Positions 44,262-53,800 of a DNA stretch of 64,000 nucleotides are shown here, one piece after another. The DNA is from Longitalea luteola. GTDB taxonomy: Bacteria > Bacteroidota > Bacteroidia > Chitinophagales > Chitinophagaceae. A model generated the notes under the pieces. It ran no database searches. It was not told the origin of the DNA and saw only the letters and a list, made by a program, of their open reading frames with translations. Every line of letters starts with the position of its first letter. Within the stretch, counting starts at the first letter, position 1. The stretch is taken from positions 558,001 through 622,000 of the forward strand of contig NZ_JAFIQX010000003.1 of assembly GCF_017356035.1 (NCBI RefSeq), written 5' to 3'. Made by a program: the position numbers and the translations under genes.

Positions 44262-45662
44262 ATGAAAAAATTTGTTGACGAGCATTTTTTACTGCAAACA
44301 CCCACTGCACAGAAGCTGTACCATGAGTTTGCCAAACAAATGCCCATTATAGATTATCATTGTCATTTACCGCCCGATCAGATTGCCAATGATACCCAAT
44401 TTGAAAATCTGACCCAGATCTGGTTGTATGGCGACCATTACAAATGGCGCGCTATGCGTACCAACGGGGTGAATGAAGAGTATATCACCGGTAATAAAAG
44501 CGATTACGAGAAGTTTGAAAAATGGGCGGAAACCGTTCCATACACTTTACGCAATCCCTTATATCACTGGACGCACCTTGAACTGCAGCGTTATTTTGGA
44601 ATAACTGATATACTGGACGGCAGAACAGCCAAAAAAGTGTACGAAGAAGCTACTGCCAAGCTGCAAACAAAAGAATACTCGGTTCGTGGCCTGCTGCGCA
44701 AGATGAATGTAAAAGTGGTGTGCACCACCGACGATCCCATCGATAACCTCGAGTATCATAAGAAGATCAAAGAAGACGGCTTCGAAATAAAAATATTGCC
44801 TGCATTCCGCCCCGATAAGGCGATGAATGTAGACGATGCCGCTGCCTTCAATGCCTATGTGGCAAAAGTGGAAGCAGCAGCCAATACGTCAATAGGCAGC
44901 TATAGCGATTTTCTGGCTGCGTTAAAAAAGCGGCACGATTTCTTTGCCACCATGAGTTGTTCGGTTAGTGACCATGGCCTCGAGCAGATCTATGCAGAAG
45001 ACTATACCGAGACCGAGATCAAAAATGCCTTCGCCAAGATCAGAAGCGGCAAAGAACTGTCGCTCGAAGAGAACCTGAAATTCAAATCAGCCATGCTGGT
45101 GGAATTTGCCAAATGGGATTGGGAAAAGGGCTGGGTACAACAATATCACCTGGGCGCGCTGCGCAACAACAACAGCCGCATGCTGAAACGGCTCGGTCCC
45201 GATACCGGTTGGGATTCAATCGGTGATTTCTCACAGGGGCGCCAACTCGCTAAGTTCCTCAACAAACTCGATACAGAGAATCAACTGGCAAAAACCATTC
45301 TTTACAACCTGAACCCAGCCGATAATGAGCTGATGGCTACCATGATCGGTAACTTTAACGACGGCAGCGTAGCAGGAAAGATCCAGTTCGGTTCGGGCTG
45401 GTGGTTCCTCGATCAGAAAGACGGTATGACCAAACAGATCAATGCCCTGTCGAACATGGGATTGCTGAGCAGGTTTGTAGGAATGCTGACAGACTCAAGA
45501 AGTTTCCTGTCGTACCCCCGTCACGAATATTTCCGGCGCCTGCTGTGTAACATGTTTGGTGACGATATCGAAAATGGCGAATTGCCGGCTGATATCGACT
45601 GGGTAGGAAAAGTGATCCAGGACATTTGTTTTAACAACGCTAAAAACTACTTCAACTGGTAA
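44262..45662 (+). CDS. uxaC: Glucuronate (uronate) isomerase UxaC
   Basis: Isomerises D-galacturonate to D-tagaturonate (and glucuronate to fructuronate), the first step of the pathway. 466 residues. The metal-dependent hydrolase-like fold opens with IIDYHCHLPP (His-x-His near residues 33-35), and CTTDDPIDNLEYHKKI near 150 and the terminal DSRSFLSYPRHEYFRRLLCN block are typical of UxaC. The stop overlaps the kdgK start as TAATG. The first 3 bases after the heptamer array lead directly to this start codon. Confidence 0.95.
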   Translation: MKKFVDEHFLLQTPTAQKLYHEFAKQMPIIDYHCHLPPDQIANDTQFENLTQIWLYGDHYKWRAMRTNGVNEEYITGNKSDYEKFEKWAETVPYTLRNPLYHWTHLELQRYFGITDILDGRTAKKVYEEATAKLQTKEYSVRGLLRKMNVKVVCTTDDPIDNLEYHKKIKEDGFEIKILPAFRPDKAMNVDDAAAFNAYVAKVEAAANTSIGSYSDFLAALKKRHDFFATMSCSVSDHGLEQIYAEDYTETEIKNAFAKIRSGKELSLEENLKFKSAMLVEFAKWDWEKGWVQQYHLGALRNNNSRMLKRLGPDTGWDSIGDFSQGRQLAKFLNKLDTENQLAKTILYNLNPADNELMATMIGNFNDGSVAGKIQFGSGWWFLDQKDGMTKQINALSNMGLLSRFVGMLTDSRSFLSYPRHEYFRRLLCNMFGDDIENGELPADIDWVGKVIQDICFNNAKNYFNW

Positions 45663-46669
45663 TGGGCAACGTTCTAAGCTTTGGAGAGCTCTTGCTCCGT
45701 TTATCACCCGATACAGAAGGGCAGTGGTTGGCAAATGCATCGTTGCCCGTGCACGTAGGCGGCGCCGAACTGAATGTAGCCCGGGCGCTGGCCCTGTGGA
45801 ACATACCGGTGAAGTACTGCACAGGTTTACCTGATAATTATTTATCGCAACAACTGGTTAAACAGCTGCAGGAATGGAAGATCGATACGTCGGCCATCCA
45901 ATACGGTGGTCACCGTATTGGCATCTATTACCTGCCGCAGGGCCTTGATGTAAAGAACGCCGGAGTTATTTACGACCGGGCTGATTCATCATTTGCCCGC
46001 CTGCAAAAAGGCACGATCAACTGGGATGCTTTACTGGAAGGCGTCAGCTGGTTCCATTTAAGTGCCATTTGTCCGGCCCTGAATGCCGATGCAGCCGATG
46101 TATGTGCCGAAGTGATGCAGGTATGCAACAAAAAAGGCATTACCGTTTCCATTGACCTGAACTACCGCGCCAAATTATGGCAGTACGGTGTACCGGTGCA
46201 TCAAGTAATGATGCGGCTGGCGCCTTACTGTGATGTGATCATGGGGAATGTATGGGCAGCAGAAAAAATGTTACAGATACCCGTGCATCCTGATCTGGTT
46301 ACCACCGATACCAAAGAAATGTACCTGGAGCAGGCGCTGGTAACCTCTAAAGCGATCATCAAGCAATACCCGCGTTGTAAAGCAGTAGCAAATACCTTCC
46401 GCTTCGACCATAAAGGAATTTTATATTATACCACTTTATATACCAATGAGCAGCTGCATGTTTCCCAGGTATATACAACCGAGACCGTAATAGATAAGGT
46501 AGGCAGTGGCGATTGTTATATGGCAGGGTTGATCTATGGTTTCTACAATAAGCAGGCGCCCCAGGAGATCCTTGAGTTTGCCACGGCAGCAGCTTTTCAG
46601 AAACTGTTCATCAAAGGCGACGCCACCAACAAAACGGTTGAAGAAATAAAAGCATCTATAAAGAAATAA
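45662..46669 (+). CDS. kdgK: 2-keto-3-deoxygluconate kinase
   Basis: Phosphorylates KDG to KDPG. 335 residues of the PfkB/ribokinase family: GGAELNVARALALW (N-terminal Gly-rich motif near residues 33-46), Asn-Leu-Asn-Tyr-Arg in SIDLNYRAKLWQ, and the C-terminal anion-hole motif with catalytic Asp284 in DKVGSGDCYMAGL. The usual DTxGAGD reads DKVGSGD here, a mild departure. Stop codon overlaps the kdgA start as TAATG. Confidence 0.92.
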   Translation: MGNVLSFGELLLRLSPDTEGQWLANASLPVHVGGAELNVARALALWNIPVKYCTGLPDNYLSQQLVKQLQEWKIDTSAIQYGGHRIGIYYLPQGLDVKNAGVIYDRADSSFARLQKGTINWDALLEGVSWFHLSAICPALNADAADVCAEVMQVCNKKGITVSIDLNYRAKLWQYGVPVHQVMMRLAPYCDVIMGNVWAAEKMLQIPVHPDLVTTDTKEMYLEQALVTSKAIIKQYPRCKAVANTFRFDHKGILYYTTLYTNEQLHVSQVYTTETVIDKVGSGDCYMAGLIYGFYNKQAPQEILEFATAAAFQKLFIKGDATNKTVEEIKASIKK

Positions 46670-47328
46670 TGAAGAATCAACAGGATATCATAGCACAGAT
46701 CAGGCAGCAGAAAATGCTGCCCCTGTACTTTCATAAGGATGTAGAAGTAAGCATTAATGTACTAAAAGCATTATACGAAGCCGGTATCAGGTCTGTAGAG
46801 TATACCAACCGGGGCGCAGAAGCCGTAGCTAATTTCAAGGCCATGCGTAAACTGGTGAACGAAAGCATGCCGGGCATGCTGTTAGGCATTGGCACGGTAA
46901 AAACAGTGGAAGATGCCGAACAGTTCATTAAAGCCGGTGCCGATTTTATCATCAGTCCGGTAGTATATCCGCCGGTTGCCAAAGTGGTGCAGGATGCCGG
47001 ACTGTTATGGATCCCTGGTTGTTTAACGCCTACTGAGATATTTACGGCTGAGATGAATGGCGCTAAATTGGTGAAGATCTTTCCGGGCAGCGTTGTAGGT
47101 CCTTCTTATATTTCCGCAATCAAAGAATTGTTCCCTGGTTTATTGTTCATGCCCACGGGTGGTGTTGATACCACTGCAGAGAACATTAAAGAGTGGTTCG
47201 ATGCGGGCGTGGTAGCCGTTGGAATGGGTAGTAAGCTGATCACTAAAAAGATCCTGCAGGAAAAGCAATATGATGAACTGACCACACTTACGAAAGTAGT
47301 ACAGGAAATACTAATTAACATTCAATAA
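46669..47328 (+). CDS. kdgA: KDPG/KHG aldolase
   Basis: Splits 2-keto-3-deoxy-6-phosphogluconate into pyruvate and glyceraldehyde-3-phosphate, the last step of uronate breakdown. Class I aldolase of 219 residues with the Schiff-base lysine Lys136 in AKLVKIFPG, the conserved Glu in SVEYTNRGA, and MLLGIGTV and FMPTGGV phosphate-binding blocks. It is coupled to kdgK by a one-base overlap. A strong hairpin terminator follows 6 bases after the stop codon. Confidence 0.95.
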   Translation: MKNQQDIIAQIRQQKMLPLYFHKDVEVSINVLKALYEAGIRSVEYTNRGAEAVANFKAMRKLVNESMPGMLLGIGTVKTVEDAEQFIKAGADFIISPVVYPPVAKVVQDAGLLWIPGCLTPTEIFTAEMNGAKLVKIFPGSVVGPSYISAIKELFPGLLFMPTGGVDTTAENIKEWFDAGVVAVGMGSKLITKKILQEKQYDELTTLTKVVQEILINIQ

Positions 47329-47333
47329 AATTG

Positions 47334-47372
47334 AAAAGACGTGCCACGTTCAGTTGATGGTGCACGTCTTTT
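47334..47372 (+). terminator. Strong terminator between kdgA and exuT
   Basis: AAAAGACGTGC at 47334-47344 pairs perfectly with GCACGTCTTTT at 47362-47372, loop 17. The T-run is part of the stem, so it can work in both directions. It should cut exuT expression relative to the enzymes unless read through or unless exuT has its own promoter, for which only 20 bases remain. Confidence 0.85.
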
Positions 47373-47392
47373 CCCCTTAAAAAAGGACTGAT

Positions 47393-48688
47393 ATGCAAGC
47401 TATAGGAAAATACAGGTGGACCATTTGCGGACTTGTCTTCTTTGCCACCACTGTGAATTACCTCGACCGGGCGGTGATCAGCTTACTGAAAGGCACCCTA
47501 ACCACAGAAATGCATTGGGATGATGCCGATTATGCCAATGTGGAAATTGCTTTTAAGGTGGCCTATGCCATCGGCTTATTGCTCGCAGGACGGGTTGTTG
47601 ATAAACTGGGCACCAAGATCGGGTATGCACTGGCAACCGCTTTATGGAGCCTTTCTGCCGTTGCGCATGCATTTGCCACCAGTGTTCTTGGCTTTGGTGT
47701 AGCAAGAGCGGCATTGGGCGTGAGTGAAGCCGGTAACTTTCCTGCAGCTATTAAAACAGTGGCAGAATGGTTCCCGAAAAAAGAAAGAGCATTGGCTACC
47801 GGTATATTCAATTCCGGCGCGAATGTAGGTGCTATTCTGGCGCCGTTAACAGTACCCTTCATAGCAGAAAAAATGGGCTGGCAATGGGCATTTATCATTA
47901 CCGGTGCATTGGGTTTTGTATGGCTGGTCCTGTGGTTCATGTATTATGAAGTACCCAAAAGACAAAAGAAATTATCACAGGCTGAATACGAATACATTCA
48001 CAGCGACAAAGACGAAACACCGGTTCTTGAGCAGGTTAAACCAGGCGTGTCATGGTTCAAATTGCTCGGTTTTCGCCAAACCTGGGCTTTTGCCATCGGT
48101 AAATTGCTTACAGATCCCATCTGGTGGTTCTATCTCTTCTGGTTACCCGATTTTCTGACGAGCGAATACGGCGTTCAGGGCACTGATATGGCCCTGCCGG
48201 TGGCCCTGGTGTATACCATGTCTACGGTAGGAAGTATATTCGGTGGCTGGTTGCCCATGAAATTTATCAGTAATGGAATGTCTACCTACAGAGCCCGGAA
48301 AACATCCATGCTTATTTATGCGTTCTTCGTTATTCCTATAATTTTTGCACAGTTGGCTGGTAATTTAAATATGTGGCTGGCAGTAATTATCATTGGTATT
48401 GCAGCTTCTGCCCACCAGGCGTGGAGCGCTAACATCTTCACTACTGTAAGTGATATGTTCCCCAAAAGAACAACCGGTTCAGTAACCGGTATCGGCGGAA
48501 TGTTCGGTGCTGTAGGCGGCATCCTGTTATCGGCCGCAGTACAGAAGAACCTGTTTGTGCATTACCGCAGTATCGGTAAAATTGAAATTGCCTATTACAT
48601 CATGTTTGCAGTATGTGGTGGCGCTTACCTGCTGGCCTGGTTGATCATGCACTTCCTGGTGCCACGGGAAAAAAGAGTAGAAGTATAA
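47393..48688 (+). CDS. exuT: MFS hexuronate transporter, ExuT-like
   Basis: Inner-membrane proton symporter for galacturonate/glucuronate, 431 residues with twelve hydrophobic segments. The anion:cation symporter family signature TVNYLDRAVIS is in TM1, with RVVDKLGTKIGYALATALWSLSAVAHAFA after TM2 and ALGVSEAGNFPAAIKTVAEWFPKKERALATGIFNSGANVGAILAPL in TM4-5, both typical of ExuT/hexuronate porters. It follows the uronate catabolic genes and is the natural uptake route for uronates released in the periplasm. Confidence 0.93.
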   Translation: MQAIGKYRWTICGLVFFATTVNYLDRAVISLLKGTLTTEMHWDDADYANVEIAFKVAYAIGLLLAGRVVDKLGTKIGYALATALWSLSAVAHAFATSVLGFGVARAALGVSEAGNFPAAIKTVAEWFPKKERALATGIFNSGANVGAILAPLTVPFIAEKMGWQWAFIITGALGFVWLVLWFMYYEVPKRQKKLSQAEYEYIHSDKDETPVLEQVKPGVSWFKLLGFRQTWAFAIGKLLTDPIWWFYLFWLPDFLTSEYGVQGTDMALPVALVYTMSTVGSIFGGWLPMKFISNGMSTYRARKTSMLIYAFFVIPIIFAQLAGNLNMWLAVIIIGIAASAHQAWSANIFTTVSDMFPKRTTGSVTGIGGMFGAVGGILLSAAVQKNLFVHYRSIGKIEIAYYIMFAVCGGAYLLAWLIMHFLVPREKRVEV

Positions 48689-48709
48689 AAGAACTTATAT
48701 AGAATATTG

Positions 48710-48754
48710 AACGGGGAAGTAGCCGGTAAAACGGTTCCTTCCCCGTTTTATTTT
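48710..48754 (+). terminator. Rho-independent terminator after exuT
   Basis: AACGGGGAAG at 48710-48719 pairs with CTTCCCCGTT at 48738-48747, followed by TTATTTT. It closes the uronate operon and the pectin locus. The rest of the gap to 48968 is AT-rich with no gene seen. Confidence 0.85.
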
Positions 48755-48968
48755 AAATCCATTTAGCCTGGTGCCATGCTGCCAAAACGCATTAAAAGCG
48801 TAAGAATCATTTTTATTGTGCAAGCATAAAAAATGCGTAAAAAAGTCACATTAAGGGCAAATTGCGCCCCAGGGATTCGAATAATTCGAAAATTTTGGAA
48901 TCTAATGGCGTTTATTGATCGTCGTATAGAAGAATTTTGTAAATTAGAAATAATCTAAATCGACTGTT

Positions 48969-49244
48969 ATGGAAAGAGCCTACAAATGCTGTCAATCCTG
49001 CGGTATGCCTATGAAACGGGATGCTGGTGGCACTCATGCGGATGGCACCAGAAGCACGATGTATTGCAGTCACTGTTTTCAGGATGGGAAATTTACAGTG
49101 CGTAACATTACAGTTGATGATATGAAGGAACGGGTAAAAGGAAAATTAAAAGAGGTTGGCTTTCCTGGTTTCCTGACCGGCTTTTACACCCGTAACATAC
49201 ACAAACTGGAGCGCTGGAAATCACATCCCCTTGCTGTAGAATAA
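48969..49244 (+). CDS. Small putative zinc-ribbon protein
   Basis: 91 residues. The N-terminal half has Cys7-Cys8-x2-Cys11 (KCCQSCGMPM) and a later Cys-x2-Cys (MYCSHCFQDG), the pattern of the putative zinc ribbon domain found alone or joined to GyrI/AraC-type proteins. The C-terminal half is helical and basic (DDMKERVKGKLKEVGFPGFLTGF). Zinc binding and a role in nucleic-acid or protein contact are inferred. It is not in an obvious operon. Confidence 0.8.
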   Translation: MERAYKCCQSCGMPMKRDAGGTHADGTRSTMYCSHCFQDGKFTVRNITVDDMKERVKGKLKEVGFPGFLTGFYTRNIHKLERWKSHPLAVE

Positions 49245-49515
49245 ATATACCTTCAGCAGGGCGTTATTATGAACACAGATCTATTGCAATTCTCCACCCG
49301 AAAATTTTAAGGTGCTGTCCGTAGGCCGGATGGCAAATGACTTGTTTTTGCAGTATCGTAAAAAGGTATTGCCGGCTGACTGTTGCTCCTGGTCCACGAG
49401 GGTCGCGAGGCAGTTTGTTATCGGGTTGCTGGATTATTTTTTAAATTGTGGTAATATAGAAGACCAGGATATTGCTGTGGCCACTGCGACCAACCAGCCA
49501 TCCTTAATTACTGCA

Positions 49516-50283
49516 ATGAAAAAAATACCAGTCCTGTTAACCGGCTTCCTGTTATTGACCCTTGTATTGCATGCCCAGGAAGGTGAATCGAAATATTTTG
49601 TTGAGCTGGCTGCCGGCTCCTCTTTTCCCATAGGGAAATTTGGTGAAAGGTCATTCAGGAGTCCATTGGAAGATGATGAACCTGCGGGTTTGGCCAAACC
49701 GGGTCTGCAACTTCAGGCCGCAATAGGATATTATATTGCTGAAAATTTCGGTGTGTTGTTATCGCCGGGCTACAGCATTCATGCGCAGGATGGATCCGGT
49801 TATGAAGAGTACCTGAAACAAAATACCGGTGGAATGGGCGCACCACCTGCATCTCGTGTGGAGGTGGATGCTGAGCGTTGGAAGCTTCTGAAACTAATGG
49901 CAGGTGGTTTTCTGGTAACTCCGCTGACAATGGAGGAAGACCTGGTATTGCAAACGAAAATAACGGCCGGCGCCTGTAAAACAGCTGTTCCGGCGTTTAA
50001 TTTCAATGCCTATAGTGATCAGGCCGGAAGCTCATATGCCGGCAGAACAGATGAAACCTCACTGAACTGGGCCTTTTGTTACCAGGTAAGCCTGGGACTG
50101 AAATACCGGTTGAATAAAAGACTGCATGTGCTGTTTGATGTTAATTCCTTCAATGCAACAACTTCCAAAGAATATACATTTACCTTCCCATTCTCGCCCA
50201 ATCCGGTTCCTGCCAGAACAGAAAAAGTAAAATACAGGCTGGCGGAAGTGAATATCATGGCGGGCGTAGGGTTTGCTTTTTAG
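49516..50283 (+). CDS. Outer-membrane beta-barrel protein of unknown role
   Basis: 255 residues starting with a good signal peptide (KKIPVLLTGFLLLTLVLHAQEG). The mature part alternates hydrophobic and polar residues as in an eight-stranded OmpA-like barrel, ending in the aromatic strand IMAGVGFAF. The frame is open 68 codons upstream to 49312, but that part is not coding-like and would bury the signal peptide, so the ATG at 49516 is chosen. No function can be assigned. Neighbouring genes are unrelated. Confidence 0.8.
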   Translation: MKKIPVLLTGFLLLTLVLHAQEGESKYFVELAAGSSFPIGKFGERSFRSPLEDDEPAGLAKPGLQLQAAIGYYIAENFGVLLSPGYSIHAQDGSGYEEYLKQNTGGMGAPPASRVEVDAERWKLLKLMAGGFLVTPLTMEEDLVLQTKITAGACKTAVPAFNFNAYSDQAGSSYAGRTDETSLNWAFCYQVSLGLKYRLNKRLHVLFDVNSFNATTSKEYTFTFPFSPNPVPARTEKVKYRLAEVNIMAGVGFAF

Positions 50284-50349
50284 GAATGACTTTGCATTAA
50301 TCCGCCAACTTACTAATCTCATTCTAATCCGGTGTTTATTTAGTGAATG

Positions 50350-50357
50350 TATCTTTG
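50350..50357 (+). promoter_or_regulatory. -7 box upstream of the ClC gene
   Basis: TATCTTTG matches TAnnTTTG exactly. No clear -33 element is present. The predicted leader to the ATG at 50482 is about 120 bases. Confidence 0.5.
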
Positions 50358-50481
50358 CGGCCACACAAGCCTGGGACCTTTTGCCCATATCTTTCTACTT
50401 GTCATACAATACCGGTACAACCCTCAAAATGGAATTCGACCACCATTGGGTATTGTCATAATGCCAGGCTGTTAATAAAAT

Positions 50482-51897
50482 ATGAAGCAATTTATCAATG
50501 TGCTGCGCAGCCGCCTCAAACGTATCTATGACCGGTTGCAAAATGAAAAGTTCAAAAACAATCTTTTACAGGCCATACCCTTTTGGATCGCTTCTGTTAT
50601 CACAGGGCTTATTGCGGTTTTTTACGCCAAATTATTTTCCTGGGCTGAAATGGGTACAGAGTGGGTGCTGCATCATGATGTGCGCTGGCTGTTTATTGTA
50701 ATGCCCTTTTGTTTTGTTATCGCCTGGTGGCTCGTGTATAAATTTGCCCCGAATGCGCGTGGAAGCGGTATTCCCCAGGTGATCGCTGCGGTAGAGCTGG
50801 CTACGCCCAGGGAGATCCATAAAGTGAAAAAGCTGTTGAGCGTGCGGATCGTCATTGTAAAAATAGTATCGAGCATCATCATGGTATTTGGCGGTGGGGT
50901 AGTGGGGCGCGAAGGTCCTACCATCCAGATCGCCGGCTCTGTATTCAGGACCATCAACCAGCTGTTGCCATCGTGGTGGCCCAAGATCTCGAAACGGAAT
51001 ATGATCAAGGCCGGCGCTGCGGCCGGACTGGCAGCCGCTTTTAATACACCGCTGGGGGGTGTGGTGTTTGCCATGGAGGAAGTGACCCGCACGCATATAA
51101 GTTATTTTAAAACGGCTTTGTTCACCGCCGTGATCATTGCCGGTTTAACGGCACAGGCATTACTCGGCCCATACTTATACCTGGGTTATCCCGATGTAAG
51201 CAATTTATCAGGTTATATTTTCTTTGGGGTCATTGCAGTGGGCATTGTTACCGGTTTATTGGGGAGTACCATGGCCCGCGTGATCTTAAGTATCATGAAA
51301 TGGACAAGATCACTCGTATCTGTGCCTAAAAGGGTCCTGTACATCATTGGGTGTGCCCTGGCCATCGCCACCCTGGCCTGGTTTGTAGGTTCCCATGCCT
51401 TGGGATCAGGCAAGGAGATCATGACCCATGCTTTGTTTACCAATGATAAACACCTGCCCTGGTATATGCCATTGATCCGGATCGTTGGCCCCATATTATC
51501 ATTCACTACCGGGGCTGCCGGCGGCGTGTTTGCGCCTGCATTAACGGCCGGCGCCAGCATAGGCGCCGTGATGGGCGAATGGTTCCACGTAACAGGTACC
51601 AATGTGAACCTGTTGATCCTGGCAGGTATGGTGGGTTTTCTCACAGGCGTAACCCGTACGCCATTTACGTCTGCTATACTGGTGCTTGAAATGACCGACC
51701 GGCACAATGTTATCTTTCACCTGTTGCTGGCCGGTATGATCGCCAGCATGGCGGCTTACCTGATCGACCGGCATTCATTCTACGATCATTTGAAAATGCT
51801 TTTTATCCACGATCTGCATCACGAAGATCTTACCCTTGAAGAAAATACCTCAGGTCCCCGGAAGGATTTGGAAACTGATAAAGAAGAGATTAATTAA
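50482..51897 (+). CDS. ClC-family chloride channel or H+/Cl- antiporter
   Basis: 471-residue inner-membrane protein. The ClC selectivity signatures are intact: GSGIPQV in helix D region, GREGP with gating Glu144, and AAGGVFAPALTAGASIG for the third motif. The block AAAFNTPLGGVVFAMEEV has a Glu-Glu pair (199-200) at the place of the proton glutamate of E. coli ClC-ec1, which points to a Cl-/H+ exchanger rather than a channel. No CBS domains are present. A terminator follows. Confidence 0.92.
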   Translation: MKQFINVLRSRLKRIYDRLQNEKFKNNLLQAIPFWIASVITGLIAVFYAKLFSWAEMGTEWVLHHDVRWLFIVMPFCFVIAWWLVYKFAPNARGSGIPQVIAAVELATPREIHKVKKLLSVRIVIVKIVSSIIMVFGGGVVGREGPTIQIAGSVFRTINQLLPSWWPKISKRNMIKAGAAAGLAAAFNTPLGGVVFAMEEVTRTHISYFKTALFTAVIIAGLTAQALLGPYLYLGYPDVSNLSGYIFFGVIAVGIVTGLLGSTMARVILSIMKWTRSLVSVPKRVLYIIGCALAIATLAWFVGSHALGSGKEIMTHALFTNDKHLPWYMPLIRIVGPILSFTTGAAGGVFAPALTAGASIGAVMGEWFHVTGTNVNLLILAGMVGFLTGVTRTPFTSAILVLEMTDRHNVIFHLLLAGMIASMAAYLIDRHSFYDHLKMLFIHDLHHEDLTLEENTSGPRKDLETDKEEIN

Positions 51898-51919
51898 GAG
51901 CCTTATGTAACTTATAGCA

Positions 51920-51958
51920 AACCCGTGCTGCGCTCAGGCGTTGCACGGGTTGTTTATT
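51920..51958 (+). terminator. Terminator after the ClC gene
   Basis: AACCCGTGC at 51920-51928 pairs perfectly with GCACGGGTT at 51943-51951, followed by GTTTATT. It lies between convergent genes and may serve both. Confidence 0.85.
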
Positions 51959-51986
51959 AAATTAAAACTCGTCAACAAATTAGTCA

Positions 51987-53468
51987 TCAACTTTTCAACT
52001 TATCCGAGTCCCATCCTTTGAACTGGATCAGGTTATCAAAATCGAGCGAGAAACCTTTTTTAAATACAATGGCTGTTCGCAGGTTAAGCCAGCGGCGCAG
52101 CAATGGCAGGTGATGCCTGTTGCGTACTTTCTTTTTGAATGTATGTTGTAATTCAGCAACCAGCAGTTTTTTGTCGCGTTCGCCATTTTCCTGAACAGTC
52201 CTCAGGAGTTTCAGTGATAACACGCCTACAGCAGCGCCGGTCATAAACAGCAGGTTCCACTGCCCGCGGCCGAAAAGATCAATTACAAAATGACTTGTAA
52301 AGAAGTCGGCCAGTAAACCACCCGCCAGCGGAGCAGTAGCAGAGAAAACAGCGGTAACGATATTTTTCGAGACCAGGTACACAATGCCTTCTTCGGCAGG
52401 CGCCAGCTTCAAGCCGATATTTTGCAAGGCAAGTGTAATGCCGGCATTGGAGGCGCCCATCAGTATATGCATGATCACCAGCAGCGGAAATAATACTGCT
52501 GTGCTCATGATGCCTATTACCGACCAGGCCATGACGCAACCAATGTACACAGGAGCACAAATACGTATAATGGTCTTGTTGCTGAACCGGTCTGAACACC
52601 GGCCCCACAATTTTATTGACGTGATGCTGCTCAACTGGCTGACAATGTTCAGGCTGATGACATATACGAGGGGCAGGCCCAGCGTCTTCATCATGTACAC
52701 AGAAAAGAAGGGGGTTACCAGGTTGAAGGCAAAGATCCAGCAGGAATTAAAGACCAGCAGCTTCCGGAAATTAGGTACTGTAAGCGGTTTGCTGAACAGC
52801 TTTATAATGTTGTCATGAATGGGTTTCGATTTTGGTTCAGGCGTACGGGCGAGGGCATATACTCCCCACAGGCCGGTAGCGCCGCTGATGATGAACATGC
52901 AGCAATAAGCCGTGATCTCATGCGCAGGATAGTGTTCCTTGATATAATCAATGGTCATGGCGATCAACAGGCTGAGCGTAACGTTCAGGATCTGCATGAG
53001 GCGGCTGCGATGTGAAAAATAACTGCCCAGTATTTGTTGCGGAATCAGATCGCGCATCCACGAGTTCCAGCTGCCGCCGGCAATGGAGGCGAACAGGCAC
53101 TGAAACGTTAAAATACAGATCAGGGCAGAAACGCTGGCGCTGGCGGAGAATAACAAAGGCAGTGTTCCTATTACCAGCAAAGGAATACGGGCGCATAATG
53201 CGCCGATTACGGTAATAGCACGCCGGTTATTGAAACGCTGAACCAGCCACACAGATACCAGTTGAAATATATTGGTGAAAGTGGGAAGGGCTGCCAGTAT
53301 ACCTATCTGAACATTGGAAGCGCCCATGTATAATGCAATGGCTACGAGGAAAGTGCCTGCTGTAAGGGTACTCATGGTCTCTGTTGCCAGGCCATCCTTT
53401 AAAATTAAATGCAGCCCGGTCTTTACCTGGGCGTTGGTTAATTGATCAGATGGTTGAAGTTTTTTCAC
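51987..53468 (-). CDS. MFS transporter of unknown substrate
   Basis: 493 residues with about twelve hydrophobic segments and MFS-like features (GILAALPTFTNIFQLVSVWLVQRF in TM2-3, and KLWGRCSDRFSNKTII in the central loop). The N-terminal cytoplasmic segment (QLTNAQVKTGLHLILKDGLATETMSTL) and a basic C-terminal tail of about 70 residues (LLRTVQENGERDKKLLVAELQ and beyond) set it apart from sugar porters. The family is common in Bacteroidota, but I cannot name the substrate. It is convergent with the ClC gene. Confidence 0.8.
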   Translation of the reverse strand: MKKLQPSDQLTNAQVKTGLHLILKDGLATETMSTLTAGTFLVAIALYMGASNVQIGILAALPTFTNIFQLVSVWLVQRFNNRRAITVIGALCARIPLLVIGTLPLLFSASASVSALICILTFQCLFASIAGGSWNSWMRDLIPQQILGSYFSHRSRLMQILNVTLSLLIAMTIDYIKEHYPAHEITAYCCMFIISGATGLWGVYALARTPEPKSKPIHDNIIKLFSKPLTVPNFRKLLVFNSCWIFAFNLVTPFFSVYMMKTLGLPLVYVISLNIVSQLSSITSIKLWGRCSDRFSNKTIIRICAPVYIGCVMAWSVIGIMSTAVLFPLLVIMHILMGASNAGITLALQNIGLKLAPAEEGIVYLVSKNIVTAVFSATAPLAGGLLADFFTSHFVIDLFGRGQWNLLFMTGAAVGVLSLKLLRTVQENGERDKKLLVAELQHTFKKKVRNRHHLPLLRRWLNLRTAIVFKKGFSLDFDNLIQFKGWDSDKLKS

Positions 53469-53563
53469 AGCATCTTAATGGATACACAAAATTAACGCTC
53501 ATATTAGGAACGAATTTTAAATGTGGATATTATAACATGCTTTTAAATATTCCCGCTTATCGG

Positions 53564-53690
53564 GCTTAACGCTTAATGCTTAACGGCGGTCGTCTGTTGT
53601 TTTCATATAGCTCAGGCACAGAAAGCCGGCCGGCAAACAGGGCATTTTGCGTTTCGCGTTAAGCGTTCTGCGTTCAGCATTCAGCATAAA
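53564..53690. repeat. Inverted heptamer arrays GCTTAAC / GCGTTCA
   Basis: Left: GCTTAAC, GCTTAAT, GCTTAAC (53564-53584). Right: six in-register units GCGTTTC, GCGTTAA, GCGTTCT, GCGTTCA, GCATTCA, GCATAAA (53649-53690). GTTAAGC formed on the right is the reverse complement of the left unit. The 53469-53800 gap between MFS and DUF892 genes holds no gene; it has these arrays and a minus-strand terminator. Confidence 0.85.
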
Positions 53691-53718
53691 AGAAGCCATC
53701 TGCCTGCGGCAAATGGCT
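53684..53718 (-). terminator. Terminator of the DUF892 gene
   Basis: AGCCATCTGCC (53694-53704) and GGCAAATGGCT (53708-53718) form an 11-bp stem with one mismatch. Read leftward the stem is followed by TTCTTTTA, as expected for a minus-strand terminator. It is about 85 bases after the stop codon. Confidence 0.75.
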
Positions 53719-53800
53719 CCATAAAATAAAGACGGTCCTTAAACAGCCTTTATGTTTTATCGCCGACTACTAATTGGTTGGGTTGATCATCAGATCATGA

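Noticed and set aside
49312-49515. N-terminal extension of the outer-membrane protein
   Set aside because: The extra 68 codons precede a complete signal peptide at 49516 and are not coding-like.
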